Origin: Eubacterium sp.
Lineage (GTDB): Bacteria; Bacillota; Clostridia; Lachnospirales; Lachnospiraceae
DNA: 46,149 bases
Assembly (NCBI GenBank): GCA_017459945.1
Contig: JAFUBZ010000026.1
Location: forward strand, 1 to 46,149
Direction of reading: 5' to 3'
Made by a program: the position numbers and the translations under genes. The first letter of the stretch is position 1; each line of letters starts with the position of its first letter. Below the pieces are notes generated by a model. The model saw only the letters and a list, made by a program, of their open reading frames with translations, was not told where the DNA came from and did not search any database. Below are positions 9,368-17,552 of the stretch, in pieces.

Positions 9368-10462
9368 TTAGTTCAGTTGGGAAATGTTCTTCTCTTCGAA
9401 ATCCTTCATGAATGCGATCAGGTCTTTTACGCCCTGAACCGGCATTGCGTTGTAGATCGATGCACGCATGCCGCCGACACTGCGGTGTCCCTTCAGATTG
9501 TCAAATCCTGCTGCTTTGGATTCTGCGATGAACTGTGCTTCCAGATCCTTGTCTCCGATCACGAACGGAATGTTCATCAGAGAACGGTCTTCTTTTACAA
9601 CAGCGCCCTTGAACATCTTACTGTTGTCCAGATAATCATAGAACAGACCTGCCTTGTTCTTATTGATCTCATAGATGCCTTCCAGACCGCCAAGATTCTT
9701 CAGCCATTTAAAGGTCTTTCCGCACATATAGATCGTGTAGCACGGCGGTGTGTTGTACATGGAGCCTGCATCGGAAAATGCCTTCCAGTCAAGGATGACC
9801 GGGGTTGGCTTCGGCAGTGTATCGCGGATCAGATCTTCCCGTACGATTACGATCGCCATACCGGCAGGACCGATATTCTTCTGAACGCCGCCGTAAACGA
9901 CACCGAACTTAGAAACGTCGATCGGCATGGAAAGGAAGCAGGAAGATACATCCGCTACCAGCTCTTTGCCTTTGGTATTCGGCAGATTCCAGATGGTCGT
10001 ACCGTGAATGGTCTCATTCTGGCAGATATATACATAGTCCGCGTTGTCACGGATCGGCAGATCGCTAAGATCCGGCACATAGGAATATGTCTTATCTTCA
10101 GAAGTCGCAATGCACTTTGCATCTGTGAATTTCTTAGCTTCCGCAAATGCCTTCTTTGACCAGGTACCGGTCACAACATAATCAGCTGCGCCATTCTGAT
10201 ACAGATTCAGCGGAATCGCTGCAAACTGTGCTGTAGCGCCACCCTGCAGAAACATTACTTTATAATTGTCCGGAATTCCCATCAGGTCACGCAGATCAGC
10301 CTCTGCTTCGTCAATAATGTTCTGGAACATCGGGGAACGATGGCTCATCTCCATAACGGACATACCGTGTCCGCGATAATCCAACATCTCCTCCTGTGCC
10401 TCTTTTAACACATCTAGCGGCAGGCATGCTGGTCCTGCCGAAAAGTTATAAACTCGGTTCAT
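9368..10462 (-). CDS. serC: phosphoserine aminotransferase
   Basis: Transfers the amino group of glutamate to 3-phosphohydroxypyruvate, giving O-phospho-L-serine, with PLP. The 364-residue protein begins with the family's RVYNFSAGPACLPLDVL and includes GHGMSVMEMSHRS, the PLP-lysine region YGGVQKNIGPAGM and a C-terminal GHRSVGGMRASIYNA. Length is standard. The ATG is preceded by GGAGGAG at good spacing. It is the first gene of the serC-serA-DUF1015 unit, behind its own promoter and a pair of operator-like dyads. Confidence 0.96.
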   Translation of the reverse strand: MNRVYNFSAGPACLPLDVLKEAQEEMLDYRGHGMSVMEMSHRSPMFQNIIDEAEADLRDLMGIPDNYKVMFLQGGATAQFAAIPLNLYQNGAADYVVTGTWSKKAFAEAKKFTDAKCIATSEDKTYSYVPDLSDLPIRDNADYVYICQNETIHGTTIWNLPNTKGKELVADVSSCFLSMPIDVSKFGVVYGGVQKNIGPAGMAIVIVREDLIRDTLPKPTPVILDWKAFSDAGSMYNTPPCYTIYMCGKTFKWLKNLGGLEGIYEINKNKAGLFYDYLDNSKMFKGAVVKEDRSLMNIPFVIGDKDLEAQFIAESKAAGFDNLKGHRSVGGMRASIYNAMPVQGVKDLIAFMKDFEEKNISQLN

Positions 10463-10484
10463 GTTCTCCTCCTAAAAGCACCTT

Positions 10485-10521
10485 CGTTAATTTTTTAACG
10501 GTTTTTTGTTAATCTTTTAAC
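10485..10521 (-). promoter_or_regulatory. tandem palindromic dyads in the serC leader
   Basis: Two AT-rich dyads lie between the serC promoter and its ribosome binding site: CGTTAATTTTTTAACG (10485-10500) and GTTAATCTTTTAAC (10508-10521). The shared core GTTAA-N4-TTAAC repeats at about 22 bp, two helical turns, as expected for paired operator sites just downstream of the start of transcription. The binding protein is unknown. Confidence 0.5.
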
Positions 10522-10527
10522 CAGACT

Positions 10528-10556
10528 ATCTTATACTTTTTCCTGCGATTCGTCAA
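10528..10556 (-). promoter_or_regulatory. promoter of serC-serA-DUF1015
   Basis: On the minus strand TTGACG (10551-10556) and TAAGAT (10528-10533) are 17 bases apart, just downstream of the ilvB stop codon. The -35 is strong and the -10 moderate. Confidence 0.55.
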
Positions 10557-10569
10557 CAGACAGATTCGA

Positions 10570-12240
10570 TCACATGTCAGTTTCATCAACAACGTCGGAA
10601 ATCGCTTTTCCGGGCGCAACCATCGGCCATACATTATCATCGCTGTTGACAACACAGTCCATGACAAACGGAACTTTACTCTCAAGCGCCTTTGCAAACG
10701 CTTCTGTAAACTCCTCTCTCGTTGTTACACGAACGGCCTCTGCCCCCATTGCCTCTGCCAGCTTCACATAATCTACGGAATCATTCAGGATCGTGTGGGA
10801 ATACCGTTTCTCATAGAACAGTCCCTGCCACTGATGTACCATGCCGAGTACGGAATTGTTAACGATGATCTCTATAAGCGGCAGCTGCTGTCTTACGGCT
10901 GTCGCCAGTTCATTCATATTCATACGGAAGCATCCGTCGCCGGCAATGTTAATGACCTGTTTGTCCGGATTGCCGATCTGGGCACCGATCGATGCGCCGA
11001 GACCGAATCCCATGGTTCCAAGACCGCCGGAAGTTAAAAATGTGCGCGGTTTTGCATACTTATAGTACTGTGCTGCCCACATCTGATGCTGTCCGACTTC
11101 CGCCAGGATGATCACGTCATCCTTTTTCTGACGATAGATCTCCTCGATCATCCACGGACCGCTCAATCCCTCATAGGAATAGAACAACGGATATTTTTCC
11201 TTCAGCTCCGCAACATGCGCAAGCCAGAGCGGATGTGAAAGCTGGGGCATCTTTTCGTTGATCTTTTTCAGGATCTCCTTTACATCTCCTATTACAGCCA
11301 CATCGGTCTGGATGTTTTTGTTGATCTCAGCAGGATCCACATCAAACTGAAGAATTTTGGCATCCTTTGCAAACTGCGAGGCATTGCCAATGACACGGTC
11401 TGAGAATCTGGTGCCGATCGCGACCAAAAGATCGCACTCGCTGACACCAAGATTGGATGCTTTTGTACCATGCATGCCGAGCATGCCGGTATAGAGCGGG
11501 TCACTGCCGTCAAATGCGCCTTTTCCCATCAGGGAATCACACACAGGTGCATCCAGTTTTTTCACAAATGTCCGCAGTTCCTCTGATGCATTTGCGATTA
11601 TCGCGCCGCCGCCGACAAATACATACGGATGCTTTGCGTCACAGATCAGCTGCAACGCATCTTCGATGACATCGTCTGTGATCTGATCCGTCACAGGCTC
11701 CACTTCTATGGCAGGCGTAAATGTATACTCGGCCAGCGCGCCGGTCACATCCTTCGGGATATCTACAAGCACCGGGCCCGGACGTCCTGTTTTGGCAATC
11801 CGAAATGCCCTTCGAAGGACATCTGCCAGCTGATGCACATCCTTTACGATAAAGTTGTGCTTCGTGATCGGTGTCGTAATTCCCCGGATATCGATCTCCT
11901 GAAAGCTGTCTTTTCCAAGAAGCGGCACACCAACGTTACAGGTAATGGCTACCATCGGCACTGAATCCATCAGTGCAGTAGCAATCCCTGTAACCAGATT
12001 CGTCGCGCCCGGACCTGATGTCGCCAGACAGACGCCGACTTTCCCTGTCGAACGTGCATAGCCGTCTGCTGCGTGAGAGGCGCCCTGTTCATGTGATACC
12101 AGCACATGTTTGATCTCGTCAGCATGCTTATACAGCTCATCATAGACATTTAAGATCGCGCCGCCCGGATATCCGAACACGGTATCAACGCCCTGTTCTT
12201 TCAGACATTCTATTACGATTTCTGCTCCCGTTAACTGCAT
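10570..12240 (-). CDS. ilvB: acetolactate synthase, large (catalytic) subunit
   Basis: Thiamine-diphosphate enzyme that condenses two pyruvates to acetolactate (valine/leucine) or pyruvate with 2-oxobutyrate (isoleucine). The start is ATG at 12240, giving MQLTGAEIVI and 556 residues; the longer frame would run 40 codons back into ilvD. The catalytic glutamate is E51 in SHEQGASHAADGYAR. The ThDP-binding motif begins GDGCFRMNMNEL and ends in NNSVLGMVHQWQ. A FAD-binding middle domain contains GMLGMHGTKASN. It follows ilvD by 8 bases. No regulatory subunit gene (ilvN) is next to it. Confidence 0.95.
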   Translation of the reverse strand: MQLTGAEIVIECLKEQGVDTVFGYPGGAILNVYDELYKHADEIKHVLVSHEQGASHAADGYARSTGKVGVCLATSGPGATNLVTGIATALMDSVPMVAITCNVGVPLLGKDSFQEIDIRGITTPITKHNFIVKDVHQLADVLRRAFRIAKTGRPGPVLVDIPKDVTGALAEYTFTPAIEVEPVTDQITDDVIEDALQLICDAKHPYVFVGGGAIIANASEELRTFVKKLDAPVCDSLMGKGAFDGSDPLYTGMLGMHGTKASNLGVSECDLLVAIGTRFSDRVIGNASQFAKDAKILQFDVDPAEINKNIQTDVAVIGDVKEILKKINEKMPQLSHPLWLAHVAELKEKYPLFYSYEGLSGPWMIEEIYRQKKDDVIILAEVGQHQMWAAQYYKYAKPRTFLTSGGLGTMGFGLGASIGAQIGNPDKQVINIAGDGCFRMNMNELATAVRQQLPLIEIIVNNSVLGMVHQWQGLFYEKRYSHTILNDSVDYVKLAEAMGAEAVRVTTREEFTEAFAKALESKVPFVMDCVVNSDDNVWPMVAPGKAISDVVDETDM

Positions 12241-12248
12241 TTTATCTA

Positions 12249-13925
12249 TTAATCCTCTTTTCCCGGAACCTTCAGGATCGCGCCGGTATTTCCGGAAGTT
12301 ACCATCGCCGCATAACGAGCAAGATAACCGGTTGTCACACGCGGCTCCCTCGGCTGCCATTTTTTCTTTCTTTCTGCAAGTACTTCATCCGGCACATCTA
12401 CGTTTAATGTGTTCTCCGGGATATTGATCTTAATGATATCGCCTTCCTCAACCAGTGCGATCGGGCCGCCGACTGCTGCTTCCGGTGAGATATGGCCGAT
12501 CGCCGCACCTCTGGATGCGCCTGAGAAACGGCCGTCTGTCAAAAGTGCTACGGTAGAGCCAAGACCCATACCAACGATCGCAGATGTAGGATTCAGCATC
12601 TCGCGCATACCCGGACCGCCCTTCGGGCCTTCGTAACGGATGACAACGACATCACCCGGATTAATCTTGCCGCCCTTGATCGCATCGATCGCGTCTTCTT
12701 CACAGTCAAATACTCTGGCCGGTCCTTCATGTACCATCATCTCCGGTGCTACTGCAGAACGTTTCACAACGCCGGAATCCGGTGCAATGTTACCCTTAAG
12801 AACTGCGATACCGCCGGTCTTACTGTACGGATTCTCTACCGGACGGATGACTTCCGGATCTCTGTTGATACGGCCTTTCATGTTTTCGCCGATTGTCTTA
12901 CCTGTAACAGTCATGCAATCCGTATGAAGCAGATTCAGCTTGTTCAGCTCGTTCATGACAGCATATACGCCGCCAGCCGCATTCAGATCTTCCATATAGG
13001 TCGGGCCTGCCGGTGCCAGATGGCAGAGATTCGGTGTCCGCTCACTCATCTCATTTGCGATATCCAGATCGATCTTATGGCCTGCTTCCCATGCGATCGC
13101 CGGCAGATGCAGCATGGAGTTTGTAGAGCATCCAAGTGCCATGTCCATGGTCAGTGCATTCATAAATGCATCCCAGGTCATGATATCACGCGGTTTGATG
13201 TCTTTTTCAAGCATATCCATAACAGCCATACCTGCATGTTTTGCAAGCTTGATTCTCTCAGAGTAAACAGCCGGGATCGTACCGTTGCCCGGAAGACCCA
13301 TACCAAGAGACTCTGTCAGACAGTTCATGGAGTTTGCAGTATACATACCTGAGCAGGATCCGCATGTCGGGCATGTATTCTCTTCAAATTCAAGAACGCC
13401 TGCTTCATCCAGTGTTCCTGCAGAATAAGAACCGACTGCCTCAAACATGGAAGAAAGGCTGGTCTTATGACGATTAACACGACCTGCAAGCATCGGGCCG
13501 CCGCTGACAAATACGGTCGGGATGTTCAGTCTTGCTGCTGCCATCAGCATACCCGGAACGGTCTTGTCACAGTTCGGGATCATAACAAGGCCGTCAAACT
13601 GATGTGCCATCGCCATTGCCTCAATGGAGTCTGCGATCAGATCTCTGGTTACCAGAGAATATTTCATACCGATATGGCCCATTGCGATACCATCGCATAC
13701 AGCGATCGCCGGGAACTCAACCGGCATTCCGCCTGCTTCTGCCACACCAAGCTTTGCAGCCTGTGTCAGTTTGTCCAGATTCATATGACCCGGAACGATC
13801 TCATTGTATCCGTTTACGATACCGATCATCGGTTTCTGCATTTCTTCAGCGGTAAAGCCGAGTGCATTAAACAGTGATCTGTGCGGTGCCTGCTGCATTC
13901 CCTTGTTTACGTTATCACTTCTCAT
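12249..13925 (-). CDS. ilvD: dihydroxy-acid dehydratase
   Basis: Iron-sulfur enzyme that dehydrates 2,3-dihydroxy-acids to the 2-oxo acids that precede valine, isoleucine and leucine. The start is ATG at 13925 (MRSDNVNKG), 6 bases after AGGAGG; the frame is open for 19 more codons upstream without a better site. The 558-residue length is standard. Cluster and metal motifs are visible: NCDKTVPGM, and the cysteine-rich [38 protein letters not shown] marks the C-terminal domain. It sits between leuB (43 bases upstream) and ilvB (8 bases downstream) in one probable operon. Confidence 0.97.
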   Translation of the reverse strand: MRSDNVNKGMQQAPHRSLFNALGFTAEEMQKPMIGIVNGYNEIVPGHMNLDKLTQAAKLGVAEAGGMPVEFPAIAVCDGIAMGHIGMKYSLVTRDLIADSIEAMAMAHQFDGLVMIPNCDKTVPGMLMAAARLNIPTVFVSGGPMLAGRVNRHKTSLSSMFEAVGSYSAGTLDEAGVLEFEENTCPTCGSCSGMYTANSMNCLTESLGMGLPGNGTIPAVYSERIKLAKHAGMAVMDMLEKDIKPRDIMTWDAFMNALTMDMALGCSTNSMLHLPAIAWEAGHKIDLDIANEMSERTPNLCHLAPAGPTYMEDLNAAGGVYAVMNELNKLNLLHTDCMTVTGKTIGENMKGRINRDPEVIRPVENPYSKTGGIAVLKGNIAPDSGVVKRSAVAPEMMVHEGPARVFDCEEDAIDAIKGGKINPGDVVVIRYEGPKGGPGMREMLNPTSAIVGMGLGSTVALLTDGRFSGASRGAAIGHISPEAAVGGPIALVEEGDIIKINIPENTLNVDVPDEVLAERKKKWQPREPRVTTGYLARYAAMVTSGNTGAILKVPGKED

Positions 13926-13968
13926 AATTCCCCTCCTATAACTCAAAAATGATATGTCAACAATACTG

Positions 13969-15069
13969 TTAAATTCTTTCACAAATCAGGTCTCCGGCTT
14001 CTTTTGTGCCGACCTGTGTCACCTTTGCCGCCTCTTCTTCGCCATGCGGCATAATATCGATGGTACGATATCCGTCCTCCAAGAACTTCTGAACGGCATT
14101 TTCGATCGCTTTTGCTTCCTCATCCAGATCAAATGAGTACCGCAGCATCAACGCTGCCGAAAGGATTGTCGCGATCGGATTGGCAATGCCTTTTCCTGCG
14201 ATATCCGGTGCTGAGCCGCCGCTTGGTTCGTAAAGGCCAAACTTTGTATCATTCATGCTCGCCGATGCCAGCATACCAAGAGATCCTGTCACCATACTTG
14301 CCTCATCCGACAGAATGTCTCCGAACATATTCTCCGTCAGGATCACATCAAACTGTCCCGGATTGCGTACCAGCTGCATCGCGCAGTTGTCAACAAGCAT
14401 ATGCTCATAGGATACATCCGGATAGTCCGCTGCCACTTCTTCCACCATGCCTCTCCAGAGACGGGAAGAATCCAGTACGTTTGCCTTATCCACGCTTGTC
14501 ACTTTTTTACGGCGCTTTCTTGCGATCTCAAATGCCTTGATCGCAATACGTCTGATCTCAGGCTCGCTATAGGTCAGCGTATCGGTAGCCAGCAGTACGC
14601 CGTCCACTTCCTCGGTAGACCGTTCTCCGAAGTACAGACCTCCTGTCAGCTCACGCATGATCACCATATCAAAGCCGTCTCCGATCACGGAGTCCCGCAA
14701 AGGACATGCTTCCCGCAGTTCATTGTACAAAAAAGCCGGACGCATATTCGCAAACAGGTTCAGGGACTTTCTCAATTTCAGCAGCCCTGCTTCCGGTCTT
14801 TTGTCGGCCGGCAGCTGATACCATGGTGATGTCTGCGTGTTTCCGCCGATCGATCCCATCAGGATCGCGTCAGAAGCCAATGCCTGGGCGATCGCATGAT
14901 CTGTCAGCGGCTCCCCTGTTGCATCAATGGAGCATCCTCCCATTAAGATGTCTTCGTACTCAAATTCATGTCCGTATTTATCAGCCACCGTATCTAAGAC
15001 CTTTTTTGCTTCCGCTACAACCTCCGGTCCGATCCCGTCGCCTGATATCACGCCAATATGATAGCTCAA
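13969..15069 (-). CDS. leuB: 3-isopropylmalate dehydrogenase
   Basis: Oxidative decarboxylation of 3-isopropylmalate with NAD in leucine synthesis. The 366-residue protein starts [14 protein letters not shown] and has the family's [17 protein letters not shown] and [13 protein letters not shown] motifs and a [18 protein letters not shown] cofactor loop, which separate it from isocitrate dehydrogenase. The start codon is TTG at 15069, 8 bases after a perfect AGGAGG. leuC and leuD are not present upstream, where yajC and its terminator lie; only about 36 bases separate that terminator stem from the start codon, so its promoter is unclear. Confidence 0.95.
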   Translation of the reverse strand: MSYHIGVISGDGIGPEVVAEAKKVLDTVADKYGHEFEYEDILMGGCSIDATGEPLTDHAIAQALASDAILMGSIGGNTQTSPWYQLPADKRPEAGLLKLRKSLNLFANMRPAFLYNELREACPLRDSVIGDGFDMVIMRELTGGLYFGERSTEEVDGVLLATDTLTYSEPEIRRIAIKAFEIARKRRKKVTSVDKANVLDSSRLWRGMVEEVAADYPDVSYEHMLVDNCAMQLVRNPGQFDVILTENMFGDILSDEASMVTGSLGMLASASMNDTKFGLYEPSGGSAPDIAGKGIANPIATILSAALMLRYSFDLDEEAKAIENAVQKFLEDGYRTIDIMPHGEEEAAKVTQVGTKEAGDLICERI

Positions 15070-15097
15070 TATGATATCCTCCTGTGCTTTCTATAAT

Positions 15098-15145
15098 TTA
15101 AAAAATCAGGACACAGGCAACCGACGCGGTCTTCCATGTCCTGAT
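15098..15145 (-). terminator. Rho-independent terminator after yajC
   Basis: On the minus strand ATCAGGACA and TGTCCTGAT (plus-strand 15105-15113 and 15137-15145) form a 9-bp stem around a 23-base GC-rich loop, followed directly by TTTTTT. It separates yajC from leuB. Confidence 0.75.
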
Positions 15146-15158
15146 GCAAATCCCTTTA

Positions 15159-15542
15159 TTATCTTTTAAAGAAACCCTTTTTTGCGGAATCTTCTGCCGG
15201 TGCTTCTTCTTCCTGAGCGGAAGCAACAGCATCTTCTGCATGTTCAACCTGCGCGATTGCCGCAAGCTGCATCGGGATACGGCAGTTTTTGTTGTTACCA
15301 AACTCAACGATCACAGTATCTCCGGAAATATCGATCAGCGTTCCGTAAAATCCGCTTGTCGTCAAAACAGTATCACCGACAGACATGGTCTTCATCATAT
15401 CCTGTTTTTTCTGCTGTTCTCTTCTCTGCGGTCTGATCATGAACACAAACATGAATACCACAAGGATAACGATCCAGATGATAATGCCCGAAGAGCCGGC
15501 TGTACCTCCGCCGGAACCAAATAAACCGCCACTTAATAACAT
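15159..15542 (-). CDS. yajC: preprotein translocase accessory subunit YajC
   Basis: Small inner-membrane partner of SecDF and YidC in protein export. The start is ATG at 15542, 6 bases after AGGAGG, giving 127 residues. A glycine-rich N-terminus is followed by one membrane helix (about 19-37, IIIWIVILVVFMFVFMI) and the signature IRPQRREQQKKQ, then a small domain with SVGDTVLTTSGFYGTL and a basic tail. tgt-yajC is a widespread gene pair, usually followed by secD and secF; here leuB follows instead. A separate promoter lies in the 153-base gap after tgt. Confidence 0.93.
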   Translation of the reverse strand: MLLSGGLFGSGGGTAGSSGIIIWIVILVVFMFVFMIRPQRREQQKKQDMMKTMSVGDTVLTTSGFYGTLIDISGDTVIVEFGNNKNCRIPMQLAAIAQVEHAEDAVASAQEEEAPAEDSAKKGFFKR

Positions 15543-15599
15543 AATATTCCTCCTGAATAAAATAGAATTCTTTAACACATAACATGTGCATCGCTAATC

Positions 15600-15628
15600 A
15601 TTCTACACAAAATCCATGAATTCTTCAA
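15600..15628 (-). promoter_or_regulatory. promoter of yajC
   Basis: On the minus strand TTGAAG (15623-15628) and TAGAAT (15600-15605) are 17 bases apart in the tgt-yajC gap. Confidence 0.55.
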
Positions 15629-15695
15629 GCACTTTATCAACAAAGTCAGTGATTTCGTGTCAAACCAAAAGTTGTATACAATGCACACAGTTTCT

Positions 15696-16826
15696 TTACT
15701 GCCCCTGTTTCATCGCCGCGAGCTTTTCTTTCTTAAATGTTGCATATTCTCCACGCTCGATCGCTTCTCTGATCTCTTCCATCAGATGATTGTAAAAATA
15801 AAGGTTATGCATCACGCAAAGACGCATGCCAAGCATCTCTTTTGCCTTGAGCAGATGTCTGATATAAGCGCGGCTGTATGTTTTGCAGACCGGGCAGGCA
15901 CATGCCTCATCGATTGGCTTTAAGTCCTTTTCATATTTCTGATTGAACAGGTTGCGCTTACCCTCTGAGGTATATACATGACCGTGACGGCCATTACGGC
16001 TCGGATAAACACAATCAAAAAAGTCGACACCGCGGTCTACCGCCTCAAGGATGTTTTCCGGTGTCCCGACGCCCATCAGATAGGTCGGTTTGTCTTCCGG
16101 CAGGTGCGGTACGGTCACATCCAGAATGTGATACATCTCTTCATGACTCTCGCCGACTGCAAGACCGCCGATCGCGTATCCGTCCGGATCAAACGCCTGC
16201 AGCTCTTTGGCATGGCGGATTCTGATGTCATCATAGATTGCTCCCTGGTTGATCGCAAACAGAAGCTGATGCGGGTTCACCGTCCCTTCCAGTTGATTTA
16301 AGCGATCCATCTCCTTCCTGCATCGCGCCATCCACCGCGTGGTCCGGTCAACGGACTGTTCGACATAGCTTCTTTCCGCAAGTGCCGGCGGGCATTCGTC
16401 AAACGCCATTGCGATCGTCGATCCGAGATTTGACTGGATCTGCATACTCTCTTCCGGCCCCATGAAGATCTTCCGGCCGTCCACATGGGAATGGAACCAG
16501 ACACCTTCTTCTTTGATCTTTCTTAAATCAGCAAGTGAAAACACCTGAAATCCGCCGGAATCCGTAAGGATCGGTCCATCCCAGCGCATAAACTGATGCA
16601 GACCGCCAAGCTCTTTTACCAGTGCGTCTCCAGGCCTGACGTGCAGATGATAGGTATTTCCCAATACCACCTGTGTGCGGATCTTCTTCAAATCCTCCGT
16701 ATCAACACCGCCCTTGATCGCACCTGCGGTTGCCACATTCATGAACACCGGGGTCTGGATCGTACCGTGAACCGTCTTCAGTTCTGCCCGTTTAGCTCTG
16801 CCGTCCTTTTTAATGATTCGATACAT
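15696..16826 (-). CDS. tgt: tRNA-guanine(34) transglycosylase
   Basis: Exchanges G34 of GUN anticodons for preQ1 on the way to queuosine. The 376-residue TIM-barrel protein has the general acid/base Asp89 in ILTDSGGFQVFS, the pocket motif GGLAVGE (valine type, seen in preQ1-using enzymes), the nucleophile region FFDCVYPSRNGRHG near residue 270 and the zinc site CACPVC followed by a histidine in VMHNLYFY. The YPSRNGRHG stretch differs from the LPTRxARNG form I recall for most bacterial enzymes. No queA lies beside it in this window. Its promoter lies just downstream of the large palindromic element. Confidence 0.95.
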   Translation of the reverse strand: MYRIIKKDGRAKRAELKTVHGTIQTPVFMNVATAGAIKGGVDTEDLKKIRTQVVLGNTYHLHVRPGDALVKELGGLHQFMRWDGPILTDSGGFQVFSLADLRKIKEEGVWFHSHVDGRKIFMGPEESMQIQSNLGSTIAMAFDECPPALAERSYVEQSVDRTTRWMARCRKEMDRLNQLEGTVNPHQLLFAINQGAIYDDIRIRHAKELQAFDPDGYAIGGLAVGESHEEMYHILDVTVPHLPEDKPTYLMGVGTPENILEAVDRGVDFFDCVYPSRNGRHGHVYTSEGKRNLFNQKYEKDLKPIDEACACPVCKTYSRAYIRHLLKAKEMLGMRLCVMHNLYFYNHLMEEIREAIERGEYATFKKEKLAAMKQGQ

Positions 16827-16850
16827 TTCTGTTCTGCCTTCTATGTCTTT

Positions 16851-16871
16851 CTGTAATCATAATCTTTACAG
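16851..16871 (-). promoter_or_regulatory. dyad in the tgt leader
   Basis: CTGTAA at 16851-16856 and TTACAG at 16866-16871 form a perfect dyad with a 9-base spacer, between the tgt promoter and its start codon. It could be an operator or an RNA hairpin; I cannot name the factor. Confidence 0.35.
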
Positions 16872-16901
16872 GTAATAATGATTCATTTTGTAACGTTTTT
16901 T

Positions 16902-16930
16902 ATTGTACTCATTTCACAGACGGCATGCAA
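16902..16930 (-). promoter_or_regulatory. promoter of tgt
   Basis: On the minus strand TTGCAT (16925-16930) and TACAAT (16902-16907) are 17 bases apart. The -35 box lies 25 bases from the edge of the palindromic element. Confidence 0.5.
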
Positions 16931-16955
16931 GAGGGTTTCTATCTATGTGCTATTT

Positions 16956-17472
16956 CAAATTCCTGTTTGTAGATTTGACAAATACAGAATTCATACTGTA
17001 TCTGTCAAAATAATAACTCTTGATTTTCTTGTTTTTTCTCCGCCGCCTATCCACTCGGTCTTTGCGGGATGACAGGTTTGCACCCGTCTCCGACCTCGTT
17101 GCTATGCTCGAAAAAACTGCGAAAATGCTGCGAATGTTATTATTTGTGACAGTACAGTATCGAATTCCGGTGTTTGTCATGTGCTACAATCATCGGTATC
17201 AGAGAAGCTTTCATCTACTTCGCTTTTCTTTTGCGATGAGCCGTCGATATTTCTGCAAGGTATCAAGTCCGAAAAGGGGCAGAATCCGCTATCCGCTGCG
17301 GATTCTGAAGCAATAAGGAGAACTGGTTTTCATCAGAAAATCCGGTTCGACTATTGCGGTACCCTTTGCAGGACGCAGATAGCTTGTATGAAATATCCGG
17401 CGATTTAGACTTGAAAACGAAGTTGGTGAAAACTTCTCTGATACGATTGCGTAATCTACAAACAGGAATTTG
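16956..17472. repeat. 517-bp nested palindromic element (MITE-like or structured RNA)
   Basis: This fills most of the 726-base gene-free gap between tgt and the SDR gene. The ends are perfect 20-base inverted repeats: CAAATTCCTGTTTGTAGATT at 16956-16975 and its complement at 17453-17472. Inside are two further long imperfect palindromes: 16987-17017 pairs with 17136-17167 (ATACTGTA, AATAATAAC and GAATTC segments), and 17196-17222 pairs with 17418-17444 (GTATCAGAGAAG with CTTCTCTGATAC). Small hairpins sit within them, such as CAGAATCCGC (17280-17289) with GCGGATTCTG (17298-17307). The layout is an outer stem enclosing two arms. No transposase or convincing gene is inside, and the short reading frames only echo the repeats. 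A non-autonomous mobile element or an intergenic structured RNA are both possible. Confidence 0.75.
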
Positions 17473-17486
17473 TATAACAACATACA

Positions 17487-17523
17487 AAAGACAGGCGGAA
17501 GTCCTTAAAAGAACTTCCGCCTG
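17487..17523 (-). terminator. Rho-independent terminator of the SDR gene
   Basis: CAGGCGGAAGT (17492-17502) and ACTTCCGCCTG (17513-17523) form a perfect 11-bp stem with an A/T-rich loop; on the minus strand it is followed by TCTTTTG. It lies 29 bases after the SDR stop codon. Confidence 0.8.
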
Positions 17524-17552
17524 CAGAAAAAAACTCGTTATATGCTGTTAAT

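Noticed and set aside
9377..10159. 260-codon open frame on the plus strand opposite serC
   Set aside because: Antisense shadow of serC with no start signal and a composition unlike real proteins.
12241..12360. Longer N-terminus for IlvB
   Set aside because: The extra 40 codons overlap the end of ilvD in another frame and have no family similarity; ATG 12240 gives the standard start.
15070..15158. Leader-peptide attenuator for leuB-ilvD-ilvB
   Set aside because: A 24-codon frame begins inside the hairpin but has no run of Leu, Val or Ile codons and no ribosome binding site; the stem reads as the yajC terminator.
16950..17551. Several open frames of 60-98 codons within the palindromic element
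   Set aside because: They run on both strands, lack ribosome binding sites and share short peptides only because of the inverted repeats; not credible genes.
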